64,000 nucleotides of DNA from Candidatus Flexifilum affinis (GCA_016713325.1 JADJPJ010000099.1:14597-78596); one strand, 5' to 3'; counted from the first letter of the stretch, positions 39,715-57,987 are shown. Made by a program: numbers and translations. The notes: a model not told the origin generated them from the letters alone.

Positions 39715-39730
39715 TGTGAATTTTGTCACA
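39715..39730. promoter_or_regulatory. CRP/FNR-type operator palindrome
   Basis: TGTGA-ATTTTG-TCACA is a perfect match to the two half sites and 6-base spacing of the E. coli CRP consensus. It lies in the 272-bp divergent region. Its centre is about 64 bases before the predicted transcription start of the acyl-CoA dehydrogenase/megasynthase operon, close to the class I activator position. No CRP gene is in the window, so the binding protein is inferred. Confidence 0.6.
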
Positions 39731-39751
39731 ACAAGACCCTGACATGCGTAA

Positions 39752-39780
39752 TTGATGGCGTGCGCCCCCCGCGCTGTATA
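39752..39780 (+). promoter_or_regulatory. Candidate promoter of the lipid/polyketide operon
   Basis: TTGATG (39752-39757) and TGTATA (39775-39780) are 17 bases apart. Predicted start near 39787 leaves a leader of about 55 bases that contains AGGAG (39831-39835) seven bases before the ATG. Confidence 0.5.
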
Positions 39781-39842
39781 GTGAGATTGATAGCCTGGTT
39801 GTGTCATCGTCGCCCCTATCTAATGTTCACAGGAGTGTTTTC

Positions 39843-41480
39843 ATGCCGCGGCTGGACCATGAAACCCTGGACATGATCCTCAGCACGCTTAGCAAATATG
39901 CCCAGCGGAGACTCACCCCCGAATATCTCCTCGAACTGGACCACAAGGATGAGTTCCCACACGGCGTGCTGGCGGAGCTGTATGATCCGTCCCAGTTGGG
40001 GCTGCATCTGACCTTCATTGAGGAAGCGTACGGCGGTCTGGGCGGCGGCGCCTATGACATCTACCGCGTTTCGGAACTGATGGCCGCCTTCGACCTGGGC
40101 GTGGCCACCGGAGTGCTGGCGACCTTCCTGGGCAGCGACCCGATCAGCGTCGGCGCGACGCCGGATCAGAAAGCCTACTGGATGGGCAGGATCGCCGAAG
40201 AATCGCTGCTGCTGGCCTATGGCGCAACCGAACCGCAGGCGGGCAGCGATCTGGCGGCGCTGACGACGAAGGCCGAGCCGGTTGTCGAAAACGGCGTCGT
40301 CACCGGCTACCACATCACCGGGCGCAAGCAGTGGATCAGCAACGGCGGCGTGGCCGATCTCTACACCATCCTGGCGCTGGCGCCGGGCGGCCCGACCTGG
40401 TTCATCGTCGACCACGAGACGCAGGGCTTCACCTTCGGCAAGCCGGAGGACAAGCACGGCATTCGCGCCAGCAACACCGCTGCGCTTTATCTTGACAACG
40501 TCTACGTCCCGGCCGACCGGCTGATCGGCGGGGTCGAGGGGAACGGTCTGGCACAGGCACAGGCCGTTTTTGGCTACACCCGCCTGATGGTCGGCGCCTT
40601 CGGCATGGGCGCGGGCTGGGAGGCGCTGCGCCGCACCATCCGCTATGCGAAAGAGCGCATCCAGGGTGGCGCGCCGCTGACCGAAAAACAGGCCTACACC
40701 CATAAGCTGATCGTCCCCAACGCCGCGCGGCTCGAAGCCAGCCGCGCCTACATCGAATGGGTCGCCGAGCGGCTGGACGCAGGCGAAGAGGGACTGGCCA
40801 CCGAAGGCGCGGTCGCCAAGTACCTCGCCACCGAGGCCGGCAACAGGGCCGCTGAAGATGCCATCCAGGGGCACGGCGGCTATGGCTATACCCGCGAGTA
40901 CATGGTCGAGAAGATCAAGCGCGACGTGCGCATCACGACCATTTACGAAGGCACTTCCGAAATCATGGAGTGGACGATCGCCCGCGACCGCTGGCAGATC
41001 CACCTCAAGTCCCGTGGCGCCTATTACACCGACTGGGCGCAGCGCCTGCGCGCCCTCCACCGCTCCGAGCCGGATAATGGCGTGGCAACCGCCGCCCTGG
41101 CTCTGGAGGCGCTGGCCGCCATCCTCGAACGCGCCCGCCTCGACCGCCTGACCCGCCACCAGCACGTGCTGTTCCGCCTGGGCGAACTGATCGCGCAGGC
41201 CGAAGGCGCGGCCATCTTCAGCGAGCGCGTGTGCAGCCACCCGAGCGACGTCGCTGGGCTGGACATCCCCACGCGGCAAGCGCTGGCGCGCATCTTCGCG
41301 CGCGACGCCGCCATGAAAGTCGGCGCGGACGGCCTCCGCTGGCTGATGGGCGCCGGTCAGACCGATCCTGCATTCGCCGACCAGCTCGGCCTTAACGCCA
41401 TTTATCGGGCGCAGGCGGGGCAGATCGCCGATATGGATTTCGCCGCCGTACGGCTCACGGAGGTCTTCGCGAGGCCGTAA
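39843..41480 (+). CDS. Acyl-CoA dehydrogenase family protein
   Basis: 545 residues, longer than the usual about 380 because of a C-terminal extension (about 400-545). The FAD-dependent core is clear: [43 protein letters not shown], the helical [11 protein letters not shown], and the catalytic base E369 in TIYEGTSEI. It should desaturate an acyl thioester at C2-C3 and pass electrons to an ETF. It opens the operon; 138 bases lie before the megasynthase. A role in turning over or tailoring the acyl product is a guess from position. Start set at 39843 by the AGGAG site. Confidence 0.9.
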   Translation: MPRLDHETLDMILSTLSKYAQRRLTPEYLLELDHKDEFPHGVLAELYDPSQLGLHLTFIEEAYGGLGGGAYDIYRVSELMAAFDLGVATGVLATFLGSDPISVGATPDQKAYWMGRIAEESLLLAYGATEPQAGSDLAALTTKAEPVVENGVVTGYHITGRKQWISNGGVADLYTILALAPGGPTWFIVDHETQGFTFGKPEDKHGIRASNTAALYLDNVYVPADRLIGGVEGNGLAQAQAVFGYTRLMVGAFGMGAGWEALRRTIRYAKERIQGGAPLTEKQAYTHKLIVPNAARLEASRAYIEWVAERLDAGEEGLATEGAVAKYLATEAGNRAAEDAIQGHGGYGYTREYMVEKIKRDVRITTIYEGTSEIMEWTIARDRWQIHLKSRGAYYTDWAQRLRALHRSEPDNGVATAALALEALAAILERARLDRLTRHQHVLFRLGELIAQAEGAAIFSERVCSHPSDVAGLDIPTRQALARIFARDAAMKVGADGLRWLMGAGQTDPAFADQLGLNAIYRAQAGQIADMDFAAVRLTEVFARP

Positions 41481-41618
41481 TCTGGCCGCCCTACCTCATA
41501 GCAACGATAGCAACGCGCAGCAGACTGATCGCGACGCAGCGCACGCCGCCGGTCAGAACACAGCAGTCGGCGCACACACTTCGAACGTGCATGGAGCACA
41601 GGGTAAGGAAGAGCCGCT

Positions 41619-50261
<8,643 letters not shown>

Positions 50262-50266
50262 GACAC

Positions 50267-50971
50267 ATGACGATCCACTGGTCGCTGGAAGCACATCACG
50301 GCCTGCCCACGCCGGCGATGCTGAGCGCGCTGGCGCCCAGCGAACAGGATCGCTATGCGGCACTGAAAACCGACAAGCGGCGCCAGGACTGGCTGCTCGG
50401 CCGCTGGACCGCCAAACGCCTGGTCGGGCATCTGTGGCAGGCGGAGACCGGCCAGCAGCGGCCGCCGGAGACGATCCTGGTGGCGACAGAGCCGGGCGGC
50501 GCGGTCGCTTTACCGGACTTCCCCGACTGGCGGCTGTCGATCAGCCACAGCGCCGGGCATGCCTTCTGCGCTGTCTTCCGGGGCAGCACGGTCGGCGCGG
50601 ACATCGAGCGGATCGCCCCGCGCGCACCGGTCTTCGCCGCCGACTACTTCACGACTGAAGAATGTGCATTGGTCGCGCGCATAGGCGATAATCTGACGGA
50701 TCGGCTCACCACCGCCATCTGGAGCGGAAAGGAAGCGGCCTTGAAAGCCCTCCGCATCGGGCTGACGGTGGATACCCGATCGGTGGTCTGCCTGGGCACG
50801 CCGCCGGAAGAAGGGGCCTGGTCGCCGTTCAGCATTCGGCTGGACACGACCGCGCTGAAAACGATCTCCGTCCCGCAGTTGCAGGAGTTGCCGCAGTTAC
50901 AGGGATGGTGGCGAATACTGGACGGATTTGTACTCTCACTGGCTGCCGAGAAGGCAACCGCAAGACAGTAG
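50267..50971 (+). CDS. Sfp-type 4'-phosphopantetheinyl transferase
   Basis: 234 residues, in the range of the Sfp/Gsp family. Key motifs are SISHSAGHA, the Mg-binding GADIERI, and WSGKEAALKAL (W-x-x-KEA). It moves phosphopantetheine from CoA to carrier proteins. It starts five bases after the megasynthase stop, so its natural substrate should be the four tandem ACPs, which makes the Thr in place of Ser in those carriers all the more striking. Confidence 0.93.
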   Translation: MTIHWSLEAHHGLPTPAMLSALAPSEQDRYAALKTDKRRQDWLLGRWTAKRLVGHLWQAETGQQRPPETILVATEPGGAVALPDFPDWRLSISHSAGHAFCAVFRGSTVGADIERIAPRAPVFAADYFTTEECALVARIGDNLTDRLTTAIWSGKEAALKALRIGLTVDTRSVVCLGTPPEEGAWSPFSIRLDTTALKTISVPQLQELPQLQGWWRILDGFVLSLAAEKATARQ

Positions 50972-50987
50972 AAGGACGGAAACACGT

Positions 50988-52535
50988 ATGGTCAGGACGT
51001 TTCGTGATTACCTGGACGACCTCCGAGAGCGCAAAGAAAGCGCGCATGGCACGCAGAAAGATGCGGATGGCCAGCACAAGAAGAACCGGCTGACAGCGCG
51101 CGAACGCATCGACATCCTGTTCGATCCGGGTACGTTCGAGGAGATCGACTCGCTGGTGCTGCCGCGCTACGAGAGTTATCTTGGCGGCAAGGGGTCGCGC
51201 CTGGGCGATGGCGTCGTCACCGGCTATGGCCTGGTCAACGGCCGACACGTCGTGGTCGCGTCGCAGGACGCCAACGTGATGGGCGGCTCGCTGGGCGAGA
51301 TGCACGCCAACAAGATCGTCAAGGCGATGCAGATGGCCCTTAAGTATGGCTGCCCGTTCATCGCCATCAACGACTCCGGCGGGGCGCGCATCCAGGAAGG
51401 CGTGGACAGCCTGGGCGGTTATGCCCGCATCTTCGACGCCAACTGCGAGGCTTCCGGCGTGATCCCGCAGATCTCCGTGATCATGGGCCCCTGCGCGGGT
51501 GGAGCGGTCTATTCGCCGGCACTGACCGACTTCGTCTTCATGACCGAGAACAGCTATATGTTCATCACCGGCCCGGACGTGGTCAAGGCGGTGATGCAGG
51601 AAGACGTCAGCTTTGAAGACCTGGGCGGCGGGCGCGTCCACAGCCAGGCCAGCGGCGTCTGCCACTTTCTATCGTCCGACGACCGCGAATGCCTGATGCA
51701 GGTGCGGGCGCTGCTCAGCTACCTGCCCTCCAACAACCAGGATGATCCGCCCTACGTGCCGCCGCGCGACGACCCGGACCGGCGCTGCCCGGAACTGGAA
51801 CACCTCGTCCCCACCGAGCCGTACAAACCCTATGACGTGCGCTCGGTCATCGCCAGCATCGTCGACGAAGGCCGATTCCTGGAAGTGCACCAGCTCTGGG
51901 CCGAAAACATGGTGGTCGGCTTCGCCCGGCTCAACGGCTACGTGGTCGGCATCGTCGCCAACCAGCCGATGGTACTGGCGGGCTGCATCGACATTCACGC
52001 CTCGATCAAGACGGCCCACTTCATCCGTATCTGCAACGCCTACAACATCCCGATCATCACCCTTCAAGACGTGCCGGGCTTCCTGCCGGGCCGCGACCAG
52101 GAGTACGGCGGCATCATCCGCAACGGCGCGCGCATGATCTACGCCTACAGCGAGGCCACCGTGCCCAAGCTGATGGTCATCCTGCGCAAGAGCTATGGCG
52201 GCGCCTACTGTGTCATGTCCAGCAAGGGCCTGCGCGGCGACCTGCTGTTCGCCTGGCCAAACGCCGAGATCGCCGTCATGGGCGCCGAGGGCGCGGTCAA
52301 TATCCTCTTCCGCAACGACCTGAAAGCCGCCGAGCACCCGGTCGAGAAGCGCAAGGAACTGGTCGAGGATTACGAGCGCAAGTTCAACAACCCGTACGTG
52401 GCCGCCTCGCGCGGGTTGATTGACGAGGTGATCGAGCCGCGCGACACCCGCCGGGTGCTGATCCGGGCGCTGGAGTTCACCCTTTCCAAGCGCGAGACGC
52501 ACGTGCCGAAGAAGCACGGCATTTCGCCGATGTAG
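50988..52535 (+). CDS. Acyl-CoA carboxylase carboxyltransferase subunit (PccB-like)
   Basis: 515 residues, the standard length of the fused N/C carboxyltransferase of propionyl-/acetyl-CoA carboxylases. It moves the carboxyl group from carboxybiotin to acyl-CoA. The two crotonase-like halves are visible, with oxyanion motifs NDSGGARIQEG and SYGGAYCVMSSKG. The residue after GGAY, which governs acetyl versus propionyl preference (Asp in PccB, Ile in AccB of Streptomyces coelicolor), is Cys here, so the substrate is not decided. Start at ATG 50988 with GAAGGACGGA upstream. Followed by biotin carboxylase and carrier genes, which together form a full enzyme supplying malonyl- or methylmalonyl-CoA to the synthase. 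Confidence 0.93.
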   Translation: MVRTFRDYLDDLRERKESAHGTQKDADGQHKKNRLTARERIDILFDPGTFEEIDSLVLPRYESYLGGKGSRLGDGVVTGYGLVNGRHVVVASQDANVMGGSLGEMHANKIVKAMQMALKYGCPFIAINDSGGARIQEGVDSLGGYARIFDANCEASGVIPQISVIMGPCAGGAVYSPALTDFVFMTENSYMFITGPDVVKAVMQEDVSFEDLGGGRVHSQASGVCHFLSSDDRECLMQVRALLSYLPSNNQDDPPYVPPRDDPDRRCPELEHLVPTEPYKPYDVRSVIASIVDEGRFLEVHQLWAENMVVGFARLNGYVVGIVANQPMVLAGCIDIHASIKTAHFIRICNAYNIPIITLQDVPGFLPGRDQEYGGIIRNGARMIYAYSEATVPKLMVILRKSYGGAYCVMSSKGLRGDLLFAWPNAEIAVMGAEGAVNILFRNDLKAAEHPVEKRKELVEDYERKFNNPYVAASRGLIDEVIEPRDTRRVLIRALEFTLSKRETHVPKKHGISPM

Positions 52536-52559
52536 GCCGCCGCGACTGGAGGACGAACT

Positions 52560-53836
52560 GTGTTCAAGAAAATTCTGGTCGCCAATCGCGGCGAGATCGC
52601 GGTGCGCGTGATCCAGACCTGCCGCGAAATGGGCATCAAGACCGTGGCGCTCTACGCGCCGCAGGAACGCCGCTCGCTGCATGTGCAGAACGCCGACGAG
52701 GCCGTGCCATTCGCCGGAGACTTTTCCGATCAGGAGAGGATCCTGGCGATCGCCACAGAGCGGGGGGTCGATGCCATCCATCCTGGCTACGGTTTCCTGG
52801 CCGAAGAGCCGGATTTCATCCGCGCCTGCGCTGCCGCCGGCATTACCTTCATCGGCCCATCCGCCGACCTGCTCGATCAGGTCCATGACAAGGTGGCCAC
52901 GCTCACGCTGGCCATGGCCAACGGCTTCCACACGGTCGAGTCGTCGCAGAGCGGCATGGCGGCCAGCGATCAGGAGCTCTTCGAAAGCGCCACTCGCCTC
53001 GCGGCCACGGCAATGTCATCCACCTGGGCGAACGTGAAGGCTCGCTGCAGTACGACAATCGCAAGTTGATCGAAGAAGCGCCCGCGCCCTGCCTGTCGGC
53101 GGAGCGGCGGGCCGACCTGCTGGAGTCGGCTGTCCGGCTGGCGCACCTGCTCAAGCTGGAGAACGCCACCACTCTGGAATTCATGGTCGACCGCGACGGG
53201 CAGTTCTATTTCTCGGAGATCAAGGCGCGCATCCAGACCGAACACGTGCTGACCGAGACGATCACCGGCGTCGATGTGGTGCGGGAACAGATCCGCATCG
53301 CTGCCAGGGAGCCGCTGACGCTGAAGCAGGAAGACGTGCACTTCCGCGGCCATGCCATCATGTGCCGCGTGCACGCGCAGGACCCGCTCAACCGCCTGCG
53401 TTCCAGCCCCGGCCAGCTTCAGGACGTGCGCCTGCCAAGCGGCGCAGGCCTGCGCGTGGATACCTATGTCCAGTCCGAGTGCAGCGTCCCCGGCATGTAC
53501 GCATCGCTGATCGCCAAGGTGACCGCCTGGGGCAGCGAACGCGCGCAGGCCATCGCGCGGCTGGGGCGAGCGCTGGAGGAATTGACGCTCACCGGCGTGC
53601 CGACCAATACGCCGTTCCTGCAAGAGCTGCTGAGGGACACGGGCTTTGTCCAGGGGGCGTACAGCACCGAGACGGGCTACCACCGCCGCCAGAGCCCGGA
53701 CTTCGACGAAGCCTACTTGCAGGATGTCGCGGTGGCGGCGGCGCTGATCTACGCGGGACGCGGCCAGCAGGCGAATGGCGTCGTCCCAAATCGTCTGCAA
53801 AGCGGCTGGCATCGCAGCAGTCGCCGGCTGTCGTAA
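52560..53836 (+). CDS. Biotin carboxylase subunit with internal deletion and frameshift
   Basis: The N-terminal domain is normal (KILVANRGEIAVRVIQTC, IHPGYGFLAE, FIGPSADLL) to about residue 148. The sequence then jumps, in another frame, into GHGNVIHLGEREGSLQ and KLIEEAPAP of the C-terminal half. It continues to the end with EIKARIQTEH, GHAIMCRV and VPTNTPFLQEL. About 75 residues expected between are absent. They include the glycine-rich B-domain lid and the Lys and His of the ATP-grasp site. As written the gene cannot make an active enzyme. GTG start with TGGAGGA upstream. Since the flanking partner subunits are intact, an assembly collapse here is as likely as true loss. Confidence 0.8.
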
Positions 53837-53867
53837 GAAAACCAGCGCAACACGCGGAGAACGAACC

Positions 53868-54356
53868 ATGGCGAAACTGAACGTCACCCTTGAGGGACGA
53901 AGCTATACCATCGAAGTGCCGTCGCTTGTGGCGGACATGAATAGCGTGACGGTGCTGGTCAACGGGCAACCGGTGCAGGTGACACTCGGCACAGAGCCGA
54001 CTATCGACCAATTGGCAATCGACGGCCGACCGTACCGGCTCGACTACGACCGCGATCTGCGCTGGCTGCGGACGCAGCGCGGGCTGCACGCGCTGGAAAT
54101 CCGCGACCTGGAGGCACTGGTCACTCGCCCGATCACCGGCGATGGCCGCGTCAAAGCGCCGATCCCCGGCCTGATCGCCAGCATCGGCGTCAGCGTCGGC
54201 CAGACGGTCGAGCTGGGGCAGCCGCTGATGATCCTGGAAGCGATGAAGATGCAGAACGAGGTGCGCGCGCCGCTCTCTGGGATTGTGACGACCCTGCATG
54301 TCGACATCGGGCAGGTGGTCACCCGCGCCCAGGTGCTGGCGGAAATCGAAGCGTAA
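53868..54356 (+). CDS. Biotin carboxyl carrier protein of the acyl-CoA carboxylase
   Basis: 162 residues. C-terminal biotinyl domain (about 90-162) with EAMKM; the biotinylated Lys is K127, 35 residues from the C-terminus as is typical. The N-terminal about 85 residues are beta-rich and resemble the part that links carrier to carboxylase in separate-subunit acyl-CoA carboxylases. Start at ATG 53868 with CGGAGA seven bases upstream. Last gene of the operon; a hairpin region follows directly. Confidence 0.92.
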   Translation: MAKLNVTLEGRSYTIEVPSLVADMNSVTVLVNGQPVQVTLGTEPTIDQLAIDGRPYRLDYDRDLRWLRTQRGLHALEIRDLEALVTRPITGDGRVKAPIPGLIASIGVSVGQTVELGQPLMILEAMKMQNEVRAPLSGIVTTLHVDIGQVVTRAQVLAEIEA

Positions 54357-54397
54357 AAAACACCCCCGGACATGTAACCAACCACGTCCAGGGGCGT
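54355..54397 (-). terminator. Rho-independent terminator for the META-protein gene
   Basis: On the minus strand ACGCCCCTGGAC (54397-54386) pairs with GTCCGGGGGTGT (54371-54360), 10 of 12 pairs, 14-base loop, followed by six T (54360-54355). It overlaps the end of the carrier-protein gene on the other strand. Confidence 0.75.
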
Positions 54398-54412
54398 CTA
54401 CAAGGAAAGCTC

Positions 54413-54455
54413 GAGAGAATGTTCCTGCATTCTCTCCTCGTTCCTCATCTCTCAT
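54413..54455. terminator. Second convergent hairpin plus ATGAG repeat
   Basis: GAGAGAATG (54413-54421) and CATTCTCTC (54428-54436) form a perfect 9-bp stem with a 6-base loop. Next to it, 54441-54455 is an exact inverted copy of the 15-base ATGAGAGATGAGGAA found at 7844-7858. Confidence 0.55.
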
Positions 54456-54464
54456 GACTTCTCT

Positions 54465-55556
54465 TTACGCGCTCGCTTCCAGCGCCGCCGCCGCGAACTC
54501 CAGGGTCTGCCCGTCGCTCGTCTCGATCGTCAGGACGTCGGCGGTGGCCTGAAAGCTGATTGCTGCCTCCAGCGCCTGGAAGAACGCCTGCTCCTGCTCC
54601 ATCCGGCCGCCGGGGCAGGCCATGCGAGTGCTGGCGATCGAGCCGAAGGTGATCTCGCTTCCCGAAACCTCGAAGCTGCCGTTGAAGCGGTTGCAGCCGC
54701 CCGAACCGCTCACCCGACCGACGTCGCCAAAGCTCAGCGTCACGAGGCTGTCGGCCAGAGGAGTCTCCCCGCCGATGCGGGTCAGTTCCCAGGACGTGCC
54801 TTCCAGCGCCATCACGGCCATAAAGACCAGTTCCTTTCCGTCGTCGTAGCGAATCGTCAACTGCCGATCTTCGATGACTGCCTCAGTCGCCCCTTGCAGC
54901 GCCTCAAACAGCGCCTGCTCCTGTTGGCTGGCCGCCTCGTCGAGGCAGGCGCGCCGGGTGCTGGCCACCGTGTCAAACGTGAGCGACTGCCCGTCGATGA
55001 CAAAGCCGGCGTTGAAATTGTTACAGCCGCTGAAGCCCGATGCCCGATCCGCGTCAAAGCTCAGCGTGACCGTCGTCCCTTCCACCTGGGCCGCTCCGTC
55101 AATCGAGGCGAGCTGCCAGGAGGTTCCATCCAGCATCGTCATGGGCGCGAAGACAAGCTGTAACCCCTCGTCGTAGACGATCACCAGTCGATCGCCGTCG
55201 AAGGTATAGGCCGACGCTTCGTTCAGCGCCGCCAGGTAGGTCGTCTCCTGCTGCGAAGTGGGATCGCAGAACATCATGGTGCTGAAGACATTCGTGAAGG
55301 TCAGGCTGTCCCCGTCGACAGTGTACCCGCCGCCATAGACGTTGCAGCCGCCGTTGCCCCCGATGCTGCCATCCGTGCCGAAAATCAGGGTCACCGTCGA
55401 GTCCCCGCCCACCGGTTCCCCGCCCAGCAGTTCGAGCTGCCAGCTTGTGCCGGCCAGCGGGTCGGAAGCGCCGTCCTCCGCCAGCGCTGGCAGCCCCAGC
55501 GCCAGCATCAGTGCAATCAGGCTCAACATGAAAACACGATAGATCGACACTCGCAT
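54465..55556 (-). CDS. Secreted protein with three META (HslJ-like) domains
   Basis: 363 residues. Signal peptide (about 1-26, core VFMLSLIALMLALGLPALA). Three META domains follow, about 34-140, 143-248 and 251-358. Each begins L-x-GTSWxL and contains GCNxF/Y with a later Cys (MMFCDP, RRACLDE, RMACPGG), so each probably has its own disulfide between the two Cys. HslJ-type META domains are linked to heat-shock/antibiotic tolerance but biochemical function is unknown. Start at ATG 55556 with AAGGAG upstream. Transcribed alone, with a terminator after it. Confidence 0.9.
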   Translation of the reverse strand: MRVSIYRVFMLSLIALMLALGLPALAEDGASDPLAGTSWQLELLGGEPVGGDSTVTLIFGTDGSIGGNGGCNVYGGGYTVDGDSLTFTNVFSTMMFCDPTSQQETTYLAALNEASAYTFDGDRLVIVYDEGLQLVFAPMTMLDGTSWQLASIDGAAQVEGTTVTLSFDADRASGFSGCNNFNAGFVIDGQSLTFDTVASTRRACLDEAASQQEQALFEALQGATEAVIEDRQLTIRYDDGKELVFMAVMALEGTSWELTRIGGETPLADSLVTLSFGDVGRVSGSGGCNRFNGSFEVSGSEITFGSIASTRMACPGGRMEQEQAFFQALEAAISFQATADVLTIETSDGQTLEFAAAALEASA

Positions 55557-55663
55557 TGATTACTCCTTATCCATACATGAATAAGACGAACTCAACCGAT
55601 GATTTGTTCCAGACAACCGGGGATCGTTGGGGTCAACGACGCCCGCTGGAGGCAACAGTCGAT

Positions 55664-57946
55664 TCACCCAGAAACCATGCTGAAGTGCGAGCTAAACGGC
55701 AGCGTGAAGGCGACCATCGTGCCACGACCGGGTTCACTGACCAGATGCAGGCGGCCACCCAGCATCTGAACCGCATTATGGGCGATGCTCAGGCCCAGCC
55801 CGATGCCTTCGATCTCCCCGATATTGCTGGCGCGGTAGAACATGTCCGTCACGCGCTCGATCTCATCGGCAGGGATTCCGATGCCCTGGTCGGTGACGCG
55901 AAAGCAGACGGCCTCCTGCTCCTCCCAGGCTTCGAAGATCACTGGTTGATCGGGGGCGGAGAACTTGAAGGCGTTCGACAGCAGATTGCTGATCACCGAC
56001 CTGAGCATCACGGTGTCCGCGATCATGCGGGCAGGCACAATACGAAGCTCGGATGTTCGTTTAGGGTAATCGATAAGCACTTCTTCGACGATGAGCTCGC
56101 AGAAGTGAAGCAGGTCGATTTCGGTGACGTCCCTCTGCGTGGCCGTCGCCTGACGGCGAATGCTGACGAGAATGTCCTCCAGAATCCGCGTGATGCGCTG
56201 CACCGCGTGGCGAATGTCGGTCATCTTCTCGCCACGCTGGGCCGGGGAGAGCCGGTCTGCATAGCGTTCCAGCATTTCGGTGGAAGTCAGCACCACCGAC
56301 AACGGCGTGCGGAACTCATGGGCGATGCGGACCATCACCTGGTTCTTGAGTTCGTTCAGTTCCTGCTCTTTTTGCAGGGCAACGTGCAGCCGCTCTTCCT
56401 GCAGGCGCGCTTCCTGCAGCAGGCGCTGTTCCCCAATATCACGGATGACCGAGATCACGCCAAAGGGCCGGCCCTGCTCGTCTCGCAGGAAGCGGCCGCT
56501 GCCTTCTACCCAGACATACGTGCCGTCGGCGCTCCGCATGCGGCTCTCGATCAGCGGCGGCTGGCGACCCTGTTCCAGCGCTTCCTGCATGGTTTTGCCA
56601 ACCCGGTCCACATCGTCCGGATGGCAGATATCCAGCAAGGTCAGGCCGATCATCTGCGAAGGCTCATAGCCCAGAAGCTCGGTCACCGTCGGGCCGATAT
56701 ACTCGATTCGTCCCTCGATATCGGTGTAGGAGATCAACTCGCGAACGTGGTCGATGATGGCGCGCAGCCGGTCTTCATTCAGACGGCGGGCGTCCTGTTC
56801 CTGCTTGATCGTGATCAGATGACCGAGCGTCGTCCCGAAGAGCGATAGCAGTTCGGCTTCATAGAGGCGGGCCGGGCGGCGGCGCACATGGTTATCGCAG
56901 ACGACATAGCCAATCGCCTGATGTCCATCCCACAACGCTGCCGCTGCGCGCCAACCTGCGCCGATGAGGACGCCATAGTCGTAAAGCGCTTTTGTCTCTT
57001 CGAAGTGCGCGCGCAGCGGGGAACTCGCGATTTCATGAATCCAACTGTCTACACCGTAAGGCGCTTGATAGTCCTTCTCTTCGCGGACCCGGCCTTCCGT
57101 GTCGGTGCCATAGGTGCCCACCAGCAGGCCCCGCGCGCGATCCACCAGAAAGATGCCCATCCTATCGATGTCCAGGCGTTCAAGCGCCAGTTCCACCGCG
57201 CGACGAAAAAGGAGATCCAGCGTGGGTATGGCCGTCAGTTCCAGATTGATCTGGTGCAGCGTCTTGAGATCCTGCTGGAAGCGCTGCGCCATCGCCTCGG
57301 CACGGCGGCGCTCCTCCAGCTCTCGCTGAGCCGCGGCATACTTGGACTCGGTAACCAGCACCAAAGCGACAAGCTGCGCGTACACGATACCCTGCTGAAT
57401 CTGCTCCGGCGTGAAGGGCTGATCCGGTTCCGACCGTCCCAGCGCCAGGACGCCCAGGCAGCCATCGTGCGTCAGAATGGGGATGTCGGCCACCGCGTAA
57501 AGCTGAACGTTTTCATAGACGACCCGGCGCAGCGGCCAGTCGCCGTAATTGTCCAGCACCACCGGCTGACGGGTATCATGGGCCAGCCAGGAGATCGGCG
57601 CGTTACCGCGCACAACTCGTTCGCCTTTGAGTTCGACGATAGTGCGGCTCGTTCCGCGCACCACCAGTTCGTCACCCGTTTTCAGCAGCACCTCGCTGTA
57701 CGCTGCCTCCAGAATGGCCGACGCGCTCTCCGCGATGGCATCCAGAAGCGTCTCCTCATCATGCTCGCGCTGAAGATCCGTGGTGATTCGATTCAGCGCC
57801 GTGAGGAACTGCGCCGACATGGGAAGTGTCTGGACCTGCGACACATCGGAGCGGATGATACTGTCCACGAAGACGCGCAGATGTGCGGCAGAGACGGCGT
57901 CCTTGCTGCATTCCTGGATGAGTCGGTCAACGCCCTGGGAGACCAT
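55664..57946 (-). CDS. GAF-GAF-PAS histidine kinase, soluble
   Basis: 760 residues with no membrane helix. Two GAF domains (about 55-200 and 235-395), the second with FRRAVELALERLDIDRMGIFL; a PAS domain (about 405-525) with YIGPTVTELLGYEPSQMIG; a coiled-coil-like linker rich in Glu/Gln; HisKA with AHEFRTPLSVV; HATPase with ISNLLSNAFKFS, DQGIGIP and GIGLGLSIAH. No response regulator is adjacent, so it is an orphan kinase. Its gene has a strong extended -10 promoter. Confidence 0.9.
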   Translation of the reverse strand: MVSQGVDRLIQECSKDAVSAAHLRVFVDSIIRSDVSQVQTLPMSAQFLTALNRITTDLQREHDEETLLDAIAESASAILEAAYSEVLLKTGDELVVRGTSRTIVELKGERVVRGNAPISWLAHDTRQPVVLDNYGDWPLRRVVYENVQLYAVADIPILTHDGCLGVLALGRSEPDQPFTPEQIQQGIVYAQLVALVLVTESKYAAAQRELEERRRAEAMAQRFQQDLKTLHQINLELTAIPTLDLLFRRAVELALERLDIDRMGIFLVDRARGLLVGTYGTDTEGRVREEKDYQAPYGVDSWIHEIASSPLRAHFEETKALYDYGVLIGAGWRAAAALWDGHQAIGYVVCDNHVRRRPARLYEAELLSLFGTTLGHLITIKQEQDARRLNEDRLRAIIDHVRELISYTDIEGRIEYIGPTVTELLGYEPSQMIGLTLLDICHPDDVDRVGKTMQEALEQGRQPPLIESRMRSADGTYVWVEGSGRFLRDEQGRPFGVISVIRDIGEQRLLQEARLQEERLHVALQKEQELNELKNQVMVRIAHEFRTPLSVVLTSTEMLERYADRLSPAQRGEKMTDIRHAVQRITRILEDILVSIRRQATATQRDVTEIDLLHFCELIVEEVLIDYPKRTSELRIVPARMIADTVMLRSVISNLLSNAFKFSAPDQPVIFEAWEEQEAVCFRVTDQGIGIPADEIERVTDMFYRASNIGEIEGIGLGLSIAHNAVQMLGGRLHLVSEPGRGTMVAFTLPFSSHFSMVSG

Positions 57947-57978
57947 TACGCTTCTGTGAAAGTGCCGACGGAAATAGC

Positions 57979-57987
57979 ATTATAACA
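57979..57987 (-). promoter_or_regulatory. Extended -10 promoter of the GAF-PAS kinase
   Basis: Minus strand reads TGTTATAAT (57987-57979), a full extended -10 (TGnTATAAT), about 33 bases before the ATG, in a locally AT-rich patch between two genes reading the same way. Confidence 0.6.
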
